64,000 nucleotides of DNA from Leptolyngbya sp. Cla-17 (GCF_016807185.1 NZ_JAEVYN010000002.1:2517367-2581366); one strand, 5' to 3'. Counted from the first letter of the stretch, positions 27,572 through 36,390 are shown. Program-made: numbers and translations. Notes: generated from the letters alone by a model not told the origin.

Positions 27572-27949
27572 TTGTCGCCTATGCCAGCCGCCTTATCTGT
27601 CGATTTACGTCAACGAATTATGGCAGCGTATGAAGCCAAAGAAGGGTCACAGCGGCAACTGGCAGAGCGCTTTAAGGTGAGTTTATCCTTCATCAGAGAT
27701 CTGAGACGACACCATCGTGAAACGGGCACCGTGCAACCCAAGCCCCACGGGGGAGGAGCAGTTGCCAAGTTAGGGAAAGAACAGTTGCCCATCGTTGAAG
27801 CGTTGGTTACGGCCCAACCGGATGCCCTGCTCGAAGAGTTGTGTGAGCGCTTTGCAAGGGCAACCGGGGTGGAGGTGAGTGTATCGACCATGCAACGAAC
27901 TGTCTGTAAGCTCAAGTTAAGCGTCAAAAAAAACACTGATTGCCTCTGA
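27572..27949 (+). CDS. Nested IS630 transposase N-terminal frame
   Basis: 125 residues, starting at MSPMPAALSVDLRQRI or MPAALSVDL. Helix-turn-helix units RQLAERFKVSLSFIRDLRRH and VSVSTMQRTVCKLKLSVKKN flank the linker KPHGGGAVAKL. It ends on an A-run (AAAAAA near 27928), the probable frameshift site. Confidence 0.82.
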   Translation: MSPMPAALSVDLRQRIMAAYEAKEGSQRQLAERFKVSLSFIRDLRRHHRETGTVQPKPHGGGAVAKLGKEQLPIVEALVTAQPDALLEELCERFARATGVEVSVSTMQRTVCKLKLSVKKNTDCL

Positions 27950-27992
27950 ACAAGACACGCAACGAGTCAAAGATTTACGATTTGCTCATCGG

Positions 27993-28535
27993 ATGTGGAG
28001 TTTCACGATAGACCCGCGTAACTTGGTCTTCATTGATGAGACTGGCATCCATCTGGGCATGACTCGGCTCTATGGTCGCGCCCCAATCGGTGAACGCTTG
28101 TACGACAGTGAAACTCCTGGCGATCAAGGAAAGAATATCTCGTTAATCGGAGGGATGAGTATCGATGGTTTGATTGCCACGATGAGCCTTGTCGGCAGCG
28201 TCAATACTGAGGTGTTCTTGTTCTACATCCAGGAGATTTTGATTCCTCAACTGTGGATAGGAGCGATTATTGTCATGGATAACTTACCTGTTCATCATGC
28301 CGTAGTGGTGCGAGAGGCAATTGAAGCGGTGGGGGCAAAAGTTGTATTTTTGCCCCCTTATTCACCAGATCTTTCACCCATTGAATTGTGTTGGTCAAAA
28401 CTGAAGCAACTTTTGCGCTCGGCTAAGGCTCGAACCCGTGAAGCACTCGACCAAGCCTTGAGCAAAATTATCAATGACTGTATTTCCGCTGATGACGCGC
28501 TCGGTTGGTTCGCTCACTGTGGCTTATTTATCTGA
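27993..28535 (+). CDS. Nested IS630 transposase catalytic frame
   Basis: 180 residues. DDE motifs: Asp in NLVFIDETGIHLGM, Asp in IIVMDNLPVHH, Glu in PDLSPIELCWSKLK. Intact. The frame opens upstream of this Met and should be reached by slippage at the A-run of the preceding frame. Confidence 0.84.
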   Translation: MWSFTIDPRNLVFIDETGIHLGMTRLYGRAPIGERLYDSETPGDQGKNISLIGGMSIDGLIATMSLVGSVNTEVFLFYIQEILIPQLWIGAIIVMDNLPVHHAVVVREAIEAVGAKVVFLPPYSPDLSPIELCWSKLKQLLRSAKARTREALDQALSKIINDCISADDALGWFAHCGLFI

Positions 28536-28874
28536 AAATCGCTGTAAAGCCAGACGATTGCCTCCAGGGTTCAAGCGCTGACGATTCACCAGTCCCACTG
28601 CACCCTCGACGTTGTAGCGACGAGCGATTTTTCGCACTCCACTACAACTGAGTCCACAAATTTCAGCGGTTTGTTCAATGCTCATCGGAGTCTTTGGATG
28701 ACTGAGCAATCGAATCACTAACCAACGGTTTTTCTCGCCAGCATCTTGGCACTGAACATACCGCTGAGTTAGATCTGCGTAGTCTAGATGAGGGCTAATT
28801 TGAGTGCGTCGCCGAGGCATTGACAGAGTACCTTTTTCATCTTGTTAAATGATACTCCCCTACTCAATTCCGTA

Positions 28875-29040
28875 TAATCACCCGATATCCTTCGTTTAGC
28901 AGAACCAAGACCTGCTTCTCCCAGGAATGTCCGTTCAATGGAAATCCATGAATGAGAACAATCGGTTGACCTGTCCCAAGATCTTCGTAGTAGAGATCAA
29001 TGGTTGCAGAATTTTCTTGACCGACAGTAACGTAAGGCAT
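28875..29040 (-). pseudogene. Alpha/beta hydrolase 5' fragment
   Basis: Starts at the ATG at 29040 and reads MPYVTVGQENSATIDLYYED, then PIVLIHGFPLNGHSWEKQ and NEGYRVI, ending at the IS630 border. The oxyanion-hole motif HGFPLN is present, but the nucleophile Ser, Asp and His were lost. This is the N-terminus of a haloperoxidase/esterase-type hydrolase. Confidence 0.75.
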
Positions 29041-29294
29041 AAGAGTTTCTCCTGTGTAAATCGATGGTGTGTTTTTGTCTGTGTGAAAGCGTTGCTTTGC
29101 CCAGTGGTAAGGCTCCTGCGTTTTTACAAATTGTCACGAAAGTTTCATCCTGAGAGAACCTCCCAGAGTAAGGACAACGCGCCGTCCGCTCCATTAGCTG
29201 GTTATCCATCACTTCGGTTATCGTTCCGATTGGGTAAGAAACGGGTAGCATTTACGTGGGTCTTTCGTCGCGAAATATTGGGCAGGTACAGGTG

Positions 29295-29699
29295 TTAAAG
29301 TCGTCGCAACCTAGCAACTGCTTCCACTTCCACAAGCGTTGCTCTAGATGCAAGGGAGGAAACGCCAATTCCCGTGATTGCCGTGCGAGACTTACCGAGG
29401 AAGTTAGATAAGATGGGTGCCAATACTTCCATATGGTCTTCAAGCTCCCCTCGAACATAGATTCTCATATGTAGAAGGTCATCCACATTAGAGTCCGCTT
29501 CGGTAAGGACTCTTCGCATATTCTCCAGGGCCAGGCTAAACTGACCTGCGACGGAATTGTCGGAGACTAAGTGTTGAAGGTCCCAAGCGACCTGCCCGGA
29601 GATGAACAATAGCGAACTTTCTTGGTCAATTGTCCCGTGCGATAAACCCAACGGACTCCCATCGTACAGACTTGCCGGATTAACTAATCGCTTCGTCAT
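29295..29699 (-). CDS. RidA (YjgF/UK114) family protein
   Basis: 134 residues. Family features: SSLLFISGQVAWD (strand with SGQ), QFSLALENMRRVLTEADSNV, and the C-terminal RTAITGIGVSSLASRATLVE corresponding to the R..V....L......VEI.A motif. RidA proteins deaminate reactive enamine/imine intermediates, and the active-site Arg is the one in SRTAITGIG. The C-terminal end is VEAVARLRRL. It is transcribed from the minus strand near a broken hydrolase and probably represents the left edge of the metabolic island. Confidence 0.85.
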   Translation of the reverse strand: MTKRLVNPASLYDGSPLGLSHGTIDQESSLLFISGQVAWDLQHLVSDNSVAGQFSLALENMRRVLTEADSNVDDLLHMRIYVRGELEDHMEVLAPILSNFLGKSRTAITGIGVSSLASRATLVEVEAVARLRRL

Positions 29700-30040
29700 T
29701 CGATTGCCTCAAATAGTTGGTATGGAGGTTATCACTCGCCGGACAATTTGTTTTGCAAGAAGACATCCTGACGTTGGCAAATTATTTACGCCGAGCTACT
29801 GGTTTCATCCTTGACCTCGGTTTTGATGACGAAAGCCCTTGATTGAACATCAGGTCATAAAATGCTGTGACCGTCTGTTTGTTCTGCTCAAGTTTATCCG
29901 TCATCCGTTCCACACCTCACATTACCCGAAACGCCCAACTACCCAAGCTCAGCGACCCGGCCCTCGATGACAGCGCGGATTGCAACCGGAGCGCGAGGGC
30001 CGGTTTCGCTGCAGCGCATAGTAGGCGTCGTAGGCTGCTA
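29700..30040. other. Intergenic stretch with a GC-rich hairpin
   Basis: About 340 bases without a supported gene. A 10-bp inverted repeat CCGGCCCTCG (29957-29966) / CGAGGGCCGG (29994-30003) lies 37 bp past the stop of the NTF2-like gene. It may be its transcription stop, although no T-tract follows. Confidence 0.4.
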
Positions 30041-30511
30041 TTACACCTCGAACTCCGGCTGGTTCGGAGCGATTTTGATGGTCCAAGTCCCCTTCTGGCT
30101 GAAAGTGCGAGCGGTCGCGAAAGTATCCTCCATGAACTGAAAGTACACGATCTTCCCGTTGCGCACCTTTGCGTGAATCGAGAACGGTGAGGTCACCGCC
30201 TTGCTCAGCGAGACCGAGCGGTACGTGAACCTGCCGAACACAGCGACGTTCTCGCCTTCACCGAAGAGGGCGGTAATGGCGAAGTCCTCATGCGTCCACC
30301 ATTGCGCAACCCGGGAGAACGTATCGATGAACGCTTGGGGACCTTTGGAGGTTCCCGTCCAAGGCAAGATTTGCTTCAGTTCAGGGTTGTCAAAATTCAG
30401 GGAAATGTATGTTGCGTCCTCCGCGACGAGCCGTCGGGCAGCCGCCTCAACCTTTTCGGTTGCCGTATTCGCCAGAAACTCTTTGATCACTTCGGTCGGT
30501 TGGGTACTCAT
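30041..30511 (-). CDS. SnoaL/NTF2-like protein
   Basis: 156 residues. It follows the ketosteroid-isomerase-like fold: helix VIKEFLANTATEKVEAAARR, then VAEDATYISLNFDNPELKQI, and strands FAITALFGEGENVAVFGRFT and IHAKVRNGKIVYFQFMEDTF. Members often pair with SDR and monooxygenase genes as accessory isomerases or ligand-binding proteins. It is downstream of an AraC remnant and a promoter-like segment, in the same position as the NTF2-like gene at 38609-39190. The substrate is unknown. Confidence 0.8.
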   Translation of the reverse strand: MSTQPTEVIKEFLANTATEKVEAAARRLVAEDATYISLNFDNPELKQILPWTGTSKGPQAFIDTFSRVAQWWTHEDFAITALFGEGENVAVFGRFTYRSVSLSKAVTSPFSIHAKVRNGKIVYFQFMEDTFATARTFSQKGTWTIKIAPNQPEFEV

Positions 30512-30665
30512 GGTAACGATTCCTTTCTTTAATTTTGTGGTGGTGAGGTAGAAGACACTTTGGACATCATCATCAACTCCTAAGTTCTCTTTGTCTTAGT
30601 TCACTTGAGTGTAGTCAGTTCCAACACTCAACTTCTTGCAGATTCCTATGGAGTTTCCTAGGTCA

Positions 30666-30722
30666 TTAGCGAACCGATTTCAGTGTTGCTTTAGTGAGTC
30701 GCTTGAAGTGCTGTGTCAAACG
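30666..30722 (-). pseudogene. AraC-family C-terminal remnant
   Basis: Reads RLTQHFKRLTKATLKSVR then stop. It aligns with the last residues of the intact AraC protein at 40568-40924 (LTQQFKRITGMTPKQIR). Only this tail remains, next to the SDR gene end. Confidence 0.65.
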
Positions 30723-30740
30723 TTTCGCACTGCCGATCTA

Positions 30741-31496
30741 CTACTGCGCTACATAGCCACCATCTACCATCAACGTTTCACCTGTTGTGAACGATGCCAG
30801 GTCAGATGATAAAAACAGGACTGCATTTGCAACTTCAAGCGGTGTTCCAATTCGCCCGATCGGGTGAAGTCCTGCCATGTAAGCTCTAACTTCATCCTGC
30901 CCACCTGTCGCTGCTTCAAACATATCTGTTTCGATTACCGCTGGCGCAACGACATTGATGCGAATCCCCGCTTTTGCATATTGAAGCGCAGCCGCTTTTG
31001 TCAAGCCTATTACTGCACTTTTACTCGCGGTGTAGAGGGGGAAGGTAGGAAATGCAACGACTCCATTCGCAGATGCCGTATTGACGATTGAACCACTTCC
31101 CTGTTTCAACATCTGAGCGATTTCATATTTCATCGACAACCAAACGCCTTTAACATTGACGTTCATCGTGCGGTCATATTCAGCTTCTGTTTGCTCAATC
31201 AATGAGGGATTTTCGCCGATTATTCCTGCATTATTAAAGGCAATATCTAACCGACCAAAAACGCTAACCGCTTTATCAACCATTGCTTTAACATCAGTTT
31301 CTTTCGTGACATCTGCTTGCACAAAAACAGCTTCTCCGCCAACTTCCTGAATCAATCGAACTGTTTCTTCACTTTCATCAATTCGACGACCAACCACTAC
31401 TACCTTTGCCTGTTGTTGGGCATAAGCGATCGCCGTTGCACGACCAATTCCTGAAGTTCCGCCAGTGACAAGCGCCACTTTATCCTGAAGTATCAT
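30741..31496 (-). CDS. Short-chain dehydrogenase/reductase (classical SDR), copy 1
   Basis: 251 residues. NAD(P)-binding TGGTSGIGRA (TGxxxGxG), DVT, NNAG, catalytic Ser in IVNTASANG, YTASK (Tyr and Lys), and the C-terminal SSDLASFTTGETLMVDGGY. It is nearly identical to the SDR at 36536-37291, and its 5' end also matches the fragment at 39300-39522. It is probably translated after the CPBP gene 71 bp upstream in one transcript. The substrate is not predictable from sequence. Confidence 0.92.
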   Translation of the reverse strand: MILQDKVALVTGGTSGIGRATAIAYAQQQAKVVVVGRRIDESEETVRLIQEVGGEAVFVQADVTKETDVKAMVDKAVSVFGRLDIAFNNAGIIGENPSLIEQTEAEYDRTMNVNVKGVWLSMKYEIAQMLKQGSGSIVNTASANGVVAFPTFPLYTASKSAVIGLTKAAALQYAKAGIRINVVAPAVIETDMFEAATGGQDEVRAYMAGLHPIGRIGTPLEVANAVLFLSSDLASFTTGETLMVDGGYVAQ

Positions 31497-31567
31497 TCTA
31501 TTTTTCCTAAAATCTAAGTCCGGTTGTTCTCTCTTGAAATGATCGTGAAATCGCTTTAGAAGAAAGC

Positions 31568-32422
31568 TCAGACAAATCTTGCCAGCAAAAGGCTAAGAGC
31601 AAAGGAAAAGGCATGAAAGCTGACGTGGGATAACATCGCATCCTCAAGTGAGTATTGCCAAAAGAGCCAACCAAAAGCAATGCCAGCTATCCCATTGAGT
31701 AATATCGCTCGGATAATCACAAGCGGAGTGAGTGGAACTATCGCGGCAGTTGCGGGCAGGTGTAAAAGCCCAAATACCAGCGCTACTAGCACAATCGCAC
31801 CTTGGTATATTCCTTGGCTTGGCAACGTAATACCTTGTTTTAAGACTTTCCACACTATCCAAACAAGCAGCGACATTAAGCCCCAGCGCATCAGAATTTC
31901 CTCAGTGATGCCGCCATAAAGCATTGCTGTAAGTGAACTCAGCCAATTCGGTTCTGTGTTATTGGATGCCTGTAGCGCTTCAGGTAGAGCATGTTTCATG
32001 AACCGATCGAGCAACAGGAGAATGATCATTGTCGCTGCACCCACACCCAAGCTCCATTTCATCTCAATGACAGAATATGGAATCTTAGAGGTATGAAGTA
32101 CCCAGTAGTCAATCAAATGTGAGCGTAATCCAACGCGATAGGCACAGCCAATTCCAATCAGAATGCTGATTGCCAGTAGAACTGTAAGCTGTAGTCCTTG
32201 TAGGAGTATTAAAACCCACAGTGGCGGGACTTTTGCCAGTATTTCTGGAGACAGTTTCGCCAACTGTTGCTCAACTAATGGAATCGACGTAATCGTAACC
32301 ATCGCAATGCCCGCAATGCCCAACACAAATAGAATCCCAAATTGTTTCAAAACTGCCATTGATTTAACCTCTAGAGACATCAGAATACTGGGTAAAAACA
32401 ATGCCAAGATAGAGAATGACAA
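31568..32422 (-). CDS. CPBP-family intramembrane metalloprotease, copy 1
   Basis: 284 residues, about eight membrane helices. Conserved CPBP (ABI) motifs: TEEILMRWG (EExxxR), GLLHLP, and SHVSFHAFSF, which supply the Glu and His residues for zinc. Family members process membrane or prenylated proteins, and in bacteria some confer bacteriocin self-immunity. It lies between an AraC remnant and an SDR, mirroring the AraC-CPBP-SDR order at 40924-39300. The Met at 32378 (MKSMAV-like, after LMSLEV) is an alternative start. Confidence 0.8.
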   Translation of the reverse strand: MSFSILALFLPSILMSLEVKSMAVLKQFGILFVLGIAGIAMVTITSIPLVEQQLAKLSPEILAKVPPLWVLILLQGLQLTVLLAISILIGIGCAYRVGLRSHLIDYWVLHTSKIPYSVIEMKWSLGVGAATMIILLLLDRFMKHALPEALQASNNTEPNWLSSLTAMLYGGITEEILMRWGLMSLLVWIVWKVLKQGITLPSQGIYQGAIVLVALVFGLLHLPATAAIVPLTPLVIIRAILLNGIAGIAFGWLFWQYSLEDAMLSHVSFHAFSFALSLLLARFV

Positions 32423-32440
32423 CTGGTGACTAGTCTTTCC

Positions 32441-32570
32441 CGTGAATCACTTGAAGTGCTGCGTCAAATGGCTTTAACTGGAGAAGCCTACTTGTAGGGC
32501 AACGTCTGTGCTAAGCGAAGCTATCCCGGAGGGTTATCGCTAAAATCCGTTTTCACCAATTCAGCACAGA
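32441..32570 (-). pseudogene. AraC-family remnant carrying a small dispersed repeat
   Basis: The nucleotide sequence aligns with 40590-40700 of the intact AraC gene (GGCTTTAACTGGAGAAGCC against GGCTTTGGCTAGAGAAGCC), but a 28-nt insert interrupts it and no stop-free frame remains. It lies immediately upstream of the CPBP gene, as AraC does in the second cassette. Confidence 0.65.
32514..32541. repeat. Small dispersed repeat-like insert (type 1)
   Basis: AGCGAAGCTATCCCGGAGGG followed by TTATCGCT, with partly palindromic ends. It is absent from the homologous position in the intact AraC gene, so it is an insertion. It resembles the very short mobile repeats known from heterocystous cyanobacteria. 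Confidence 0.55.
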
Positions 32571-32648
32571 CTTGCAGAACCAATTTCATATCCGTTTTCT
32601 CTGTCTTGTTACTCTAGCGGAACTTGAGTTGAACCATGCCCGCATATT

Positions 32649-33683
32649 TTAATCGTTCAAGAGTGGCGACATTTGCATTCCAATCAGTTCAATGGAGCGC
32701 ATCAGTTGGGTGTGGTTCATCTGCGCGTTGTCCATTTGAAAAGTTACTCTCGAAATGCCGCCGAGCGATTCGCTATGACGGCGGATTTTCTCCGCCACTT
32801 CTTCGGGACTGCCGACCAGTAACGCGCCGGTCGCGCCGCGCTGCGCGTCAAAAGCGGCACGCGTAACAGGCGGCCAGCCTCTCTCTCTGCCGATTTTAGT
32901 GAAAGTTTCGGCGTAGCCCGGAAAGAATTTTTCAACGGCTTGTTCAGTCGTGTCGGCGACATAACCAATTGAATGCAATGAAACTTTTAATGTTTCGGGC
33001 GCGTACCCGGCGCGCGCTCCAGCATCGCGGTATAAATCTACGAGCGAGCGAAAGCGATGCGTTTCGCCGCCGATAATGGCAACCACGAGCGGCAGTCCAA
33101 GCATTCCGGCGCGGAGAAAGGATTGCGGCGTACCGCCGACCCCGATCCAGATGGGAAACGGTTTTTGCAGCGGACGCGGATAAATTGCTTGGTTTTCCAG
33201 CGCGGGGCGAAATTTGCCCGACCAATCGACTGTTTCATTGTCCCGAATTTTGAGCAAGAGTTCGAGCTTCTCAGCGAAAATCTCGTCGTAATCGCCGAGA
33301 CTAAATCCAAATAGCGGAAAGGCTTCGGTGAACGATCCGCGCCCGACAACCATTTCGGCGCGACCTTTTGAAATCAAATCGAGCGTGGCGAATTGTTGAA
33401 ACACACGTACCGGGTCAGCCGCGCTCAGCACCGTAACCGCGCTGGTTAGACGGATGCGCTCAGTGCGTGCGGCGGCAGCGGCGAGAATAACCGCGTTTGC
33501 CGAATCTAAAAATTCATGCCGATGATGCTCGCCGATACCGAAGATATCCAAGCCGGAACGATCCGCCTGCTCTATTCTCTCCAGCAGTTCGGCGACAGAC
33601 TGCGTGGCATCCGCCGTTTCACCATTTTCACTCGTTCCAACCGAGGCAAAACTGTCAATTCCGACTTCCATATCATTTCCCAA
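32649..33683 (-). CDS. LLM-class flavin-dependent oxidoreductase
   Basis: 344 residues of the bacterial-luciferase-like fold. It starts MEVGIDSFASVGTSENGET (internal Met) or at 33683. Features: IFGIGEHHRHEF, where the EHH pair is typical of this group, RIRLTSAVTVLSAADPVRVF, GRAEMVVGRGSF and a C-terminal LVGSPEEVAEKIRRH. These enzymes use FMNH2 or F420 to oxidise organic substrates. GC content is visibly higher than in flanking genes, with few host-style sites, suggesting acquisition. It is a single gene on the minus strand. Confidence 0.88.
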   Translation of the reverse strand: MGNDMEVGIDSFASVGTSENGETADATQSVAELLERIEQADRSGLDIFGIGEHHRHEFLDSANAVILAAAAARTERIRLTSAVTVLSAADPVRVFQQFATLDLISKGRAEMVVGRGSFTEAFPLFGFSLGDYDEIFAEKLELLLKIRDNETVDWSGKFRPALENQAIYPRPLQKPFPIWIGVGGTPQSFLRAGMLGLPLVVAIIGGETHRFRSLVDLYRDAGARAGYAPETLKVSLHSIGYVADTTEQAVEKFFPGYAETFTKIGRERGWPPVTRAAFDAQRGATGALLVGSPEEVAEKIRRHSESLGGISRVTFQMDNAQMNHTQLMRSIELIGMQMSPLLND

Positions 33684-33783
33684 GCGTTTTGCGAATGAAA
33701 TAGACTTAATCCGAAATAGTAGAGAACCTTGCTGTACGAGTTAAGCTGCTGTTCTCTCGCTCAGCAAAAACGCCTAACCATCA

Positions 33784-34683
33784 TCAGCTCAGAGGGGGCG
33801 CGCTACTACCGTGATCTGAATTATCAGGAAGCGGAATGAATTCAGTTTCACCGGGAACCGCCGGGAAGCGGCGGTCTTGCCAATCTCGTTTTGCCTGCTC
33901 GATACGCGCTGAGCGACTCGACACAAAGTTCCAGTACTTTGTGCGATCGCCCACTGGGGCCCCGCCGATAATCATTGCTTTTGCCTCAGCCCCCGCACGG
34001 ATATCTACTGATTCATCCGACGCTAAAACGGCTAAACGATATGGCTCTAAAGGCTTTCCATTTATGAATAGGCCGGATGTGACGCTATAAACTGCCCTTT
34101 CTAAACCTTCCATTGGCGCTAGCTGAAATTCACTACCCTCCGTGAAAACGAGCGCTAGGTAAAGAGTAGCAGAGTAGATTTTAACGGGTGATTGGTGAGA
34201 CTGGTAGCTACCGGCGATCAAGGTCGCGCTGGTTCCTGTTTGAATCCACCTCGGTAAATCAGTCGCCGGATAATGTGAAAAGCTGGGTTCAACTTCTTCA
34301 GCGATTTCGGGGAGGGCGATCCAGGTCTGAATGCCGTGAAGAGTAGATTCTTTCTCTCTAAAGCTCTCGGGCGATCGCTCAGAATGAACAATACCTTTGC
34401 CCGCTGTCATCCAGTTCACCTCGCCCGGAAAAATCTCTTGTACTGTACCTAAACTATCTCTATGCAGAAGGCTTCCTTCAAACAAATAGGTAACCGTCGC
34501 CAAATTTATGTGTGGATGGGGTCTAACATCGACGCCTTTTCCAGCCGGGAAAATAGCTGGGCCTAAGTGATCAAAGAAGATGAAAGGTCCAACCATTTTT
34601 AGGGTTTCACTCGGTAAGATGCGCTGTACACTAAACCCACCTAAGTTGTGCTTTTCAGGTGTGATTAATTGCTGAATACTCAT
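33784..34683 (-). CDS. Pirin-family cupin protein, copy 1
   Basis: About 299 residues from the ATG at 34683 (MSIQQLITPEKHNL), which fits the pirin N-terminus. N-terminal cupin metal ligands are in VRPHPHINLATVTY (His, His) and LLHRDSLG (His), with the Glu/His in GIVHSERSPE. C-terminal cupin: AKAMIIGGAPVGD. Pirins are iron- or nickel-binding, and some act as quercetin 2,3-dioxygenases. Sequence upstream of 34683 in the same frame is not pirin-like but belongs to a truncated isochorismatase. Confidence 0.88.
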   Translation of the reverse strand: MSIQQLITPEKHNLGGFSVQRILPSETLKMVGPFIFFDHLGPAIFPAGKGVDVRPHPHINLATVTYLFEGSLLHRDSLGTVQEIFPGEVNWMTAGKGIVHSERSPESFREKESTLHGIQTWIALPEIAEEVEPSFSHYPATDLPRWIQTGTSATLIAGSYQSHQSPVKIYSATLYLALVFTEGSEFQLAPMEGLERAVYSVTSGLFINGKPLEPYRLAVLASDESVDIRAGAEAKAMIIGGAPVGDRTKYWNFVSSRSARIEQAKRDWQDRRFPAVPGETEFIPLPDNSDHGSSAPPLS

Positions 34684-34741
34684 TTTTGTACGATCCATTC
34701 TTAGTTGACGTTGTGGACGAAGATACAGTCTTAGTTCTGTT

Positions 34742-34940
34742 TCATAAGATAGTAAGAAATGTTGATACATTGAACACTTTTGCCGATTTGGCAAGACCAA
34801 TAACATTGTTAATGATCATCGTGGGTTCGTTCATGGCTGTTCATGTTGGTGAACTGATAGGGCTGGTGGTCAATCAGTACCAGGATGATATCTTTTAGAC
34901 GAAGCAGTCCTTCTAGACCGATTTTTTGATTTTCAGACAT
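34742..34940 (-). pseudogene. Isochorismatase-family hydrolase 5' fragment
   Basis: Starts at the ATG at 34940 and reads MSENQKIGLEGLLRLKDIIL, then LIDHQPYQFTNMNSHEPTMI and LAKSAKVFNVSTFLTIL, followed by a stop near 34742. It has the N-terminal third of a YcaC-type isochorismatase-like hydrolase (catalytic Asp in LIDHQ) and nothing more. Confidence 0.75.
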
Positions 34941-35060
34941 AGCTATAGGTTTCCTTTTAGAGATCGATGGTTGCAGAACTTTTTTGGAATGGCAACGTAA
35001 GGCAATGAAATCTCCTATGAGTGCTGCTTCAGATTCTTGCCTAACTTAAATTAAATGTAA

Positions 35061-35117
35061 TGAGTTCCAAGGCTCGGTTTCTTTCAAATTCTTAGGGTGT
35101 TTTGTCAGATTCTTGTG
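35061..35117 (-). promoter_or_regulatory. Candidate AraC-type tandem operator/promoter module, copy 1
   Basis: TCAAATTCTT (35084-35093) and TCAGATTCTT (35105-35114) are direct repeats 21 bp apart, the two-helical-turn spacing typical of AraC-family half-sites. The module is about 80% like 39234-39290 and lies upstream of the isochorismatase fragment. Confidence 0.5.
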
Positions 35118-36001
35118 CAATTACCTTCAAGATGCAGTGTGGAACCGATCTCTCTGTCGAGGAACGTGCGGATAAAAGCTGCCACCTCTTCCGCATGCGT
35201 CTCCAGCGCGAAATGTCCGGCGTCGAGCAGATGAATCTTTGCATCCGGGAGATCTCGCTGATAAGCGGCGGCACCAGCGGGCAGAAATGCCGGATCATGA
35301 CTTCCCCAGACGGCGAGAAGCGGTGGACGGTGCTCGCGAAAGTACGACTGGAAGGCTGGATAGAGCGCGACGTTACTGCGGTAGTCGAGGATCAGATCGA
35401 GCTGGATCTCCTCCGCGTCTGGCCGCCCCATGTAGGCGATGTCGAGTTCGTAGCCGTCGGGCGACAAAAGGTTTGGATCGGCTCCGGTGCCATACTGCCA
35501 ATTCCGGATTGTGTCTGGCGCGAGCGAGGAGCGGCAGGCTTCCCGGTTCGCTGCGCTCGGTTCGCGCCAATAGGTTTCCCACGGCCCCCATTCATCACTA
35601 AAACCCTCGATGTAGGCGTTGCCGTTCTGCGAGACAATCGCAGATACCCGTTCAGGATGGCGCATCGCCAGACGCAGACCTACTGGCGCACCGTAGTCGA
35701 AGATGTAGAGTACGTATTGATCAAGGGACAAAGCATCGACGAAGCCCTCGATTACGTCGGCAAGGCGGTCGAACGTGTAGTCGAACGTTCCGCGTGGTGG
35801 TACCTTGGTCTGCCCAAAACCAGGCAGATCCGGCGCGACGAGCCGAAAGCGATCGGCGAGCAGAGGGATCAGGTCGCGGAACATGTGGCTAGCGGTCGGA
35901 AAGCCGTGCAACAGAAGTATTACCGGCGCATCGCTTGCCCCCGCTTCGCGGTAGAACACTTCGACATCACCAACCTGTCGAAACCCGTAGCGTATTTTCA
36001 T
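35105..36001 (-). CDS. Alpha/beta-fold hydrolase (epoxide hydrolase/dehalogenase type)
   Basis: 298 residues. Oxyanion motif LLHGFPTASHMF. The nucleophile elbow is YIFDYGAPVG, with Asp as nucleophile, as in haloalkane dehalogenases and epoxide hydrolases. Then VWGSHDPAFL, and the catalytic His in LLDAGHFALE. The last residues (EGNCTRI) run into the repeated promoter module and may not be original. GC-rich and unlike its neighbours, so probably acquired. It could share a transcript with the SDR remnant upstream. The substrate is unknown. Confidence 0.86.
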   Translation of the reverse strand: MKIRYGFRQVGDVEVFYREAGASDAPVILLLHGFPTASHMFRDLIPLLADRFRLVAPDLPGFGQTKVPPRGTFDYTFDRLADVIEGFVDALSLDQYVLYIFDYGAPVGLRLAMRHPERVSAIVSQNGNAYIEGFSDEWGPWETYWREPSAANREACRSSLAPDTIRNWQYGTGADPNLLSPDGYELDIAYMGRPDAEEIQLDLILDYRSNVALYPAFQSYFREHRPPLLAVWGSHDPAFLPAGAAAYQRDLPDAKIHLLDAGHFALETHAEEVAAFIRTFLDREIGSTLHLEGNCTRI

Positions 36002-36061
36002 CTCTTTTCCTTTGATTGCGCGGGTAAAAGTTTTGATCTGCTTCGGACTGAACTGCGACGC

Positions 36062-36390
36062 TCAGATTTGGAATTCGCCGGCCACATCCACTACATTGCC
36101 GCTGATGTAGCCAGTGTCTGAACCTGCGAGGAAGCAAACGGTCGCCGCTACCTCCTCCAAGGTTACGATCCGGCGGATGGCGTGAAGATCCATGATCGCT
36201 TCCGCTGCTTCCGGCAATTTGTCGGCTGCGGCTGTTGCCATGTCCGTCGGCATGATACCTGGATGCACACAGTGATGTTGCGCGGATCAAGATCGCGCTG
36301 GACACCTTTCGCATACCCTACGATCGCCGCTCCTAAACCGCGAGAACCACCCGTTACCAGTGCAACTTTGCCTGCAAGTGTTGTCGTCAT
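36062..36390 (-). pseudogene. SDR pseudogene with internal deletion and frameshift
   Basis: The N-terminus reads MTTTLAGKVALVTGGSRGLG, then jumps to VQRDLDPRNITV, and in another frame HPGIMPTDMATAAADKLPEA and SGNVVDVAGEF. The NNAG and Tyr-Lys regions are missing, so the enzyme is dead. Confidence 0.78.

Larger units (their letters stand above)
27505..28545 (+). mobile_element. Nested IS630-family element
   Basis: About 1.04 kb between TA dinucleotides at 27505-27506 and 28544-28545. Ends: TACAGCGGTTCTTGCTTGAG and, complemented, TACAGCGATTTTCAGATAAA, both running into AGCCACA. It carries two transposase frames in the orientation opposite to its host element. Confidence 0.82.
26707..28820 (-). 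pseudogene. IS630 transposase split by nested IS630
   Basis: The N-terminal part (28820-28546) reads MPRRRTQISPHLDYADLTQR and contains a helix-turn-helix. The C-terminal part (27504-26707) has the DDE motifs AEDEARLGLQP, LLVDQAAWH and QPTECVWSL. At the junction, NPGGNRLAL joins SDEQQQELQQRLQ when the insert plus one TA is removed. Each part shows no other lesion that I can see. Confidence 0.8.
26672..28874 (-). mobile_element. IS630-family element interrupted by a second IS630
   Basis: Terminal repeats TACGGAATTGCGGAAGGCAG (left) and, complemented, TACGGAATTGAGTAGGGGAG (right). Removing the nested element at 27505-28545 gives about 1.16 kb, normal for IS630. Left flank is a DUF4926 fragment and right flank an alpha/beta hydrolase fragment, so host DNA was lost around this element. 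Confidence 0.8.

Noticed and set aside
28997..29251. 84-residue minus-strand ORF before the RidA gene
   Set aside because: Overlaps the hydrolase fragment in a different frame and shows no family motif, so coding status is doubtful.
29957..30003. CRISPR-like or attachment-site palindrome
   Set aside because: Only one GC-rich hairpin, no repeats or integrase nearby; at best a terminator.
35102..36121. A 339-residue plus-strand ORF opposite the alpha/beta hydrolase
   Set aside because: GC-rich antisense shadow; the minus-strand frame has all hydrolase motifs and this one has none.
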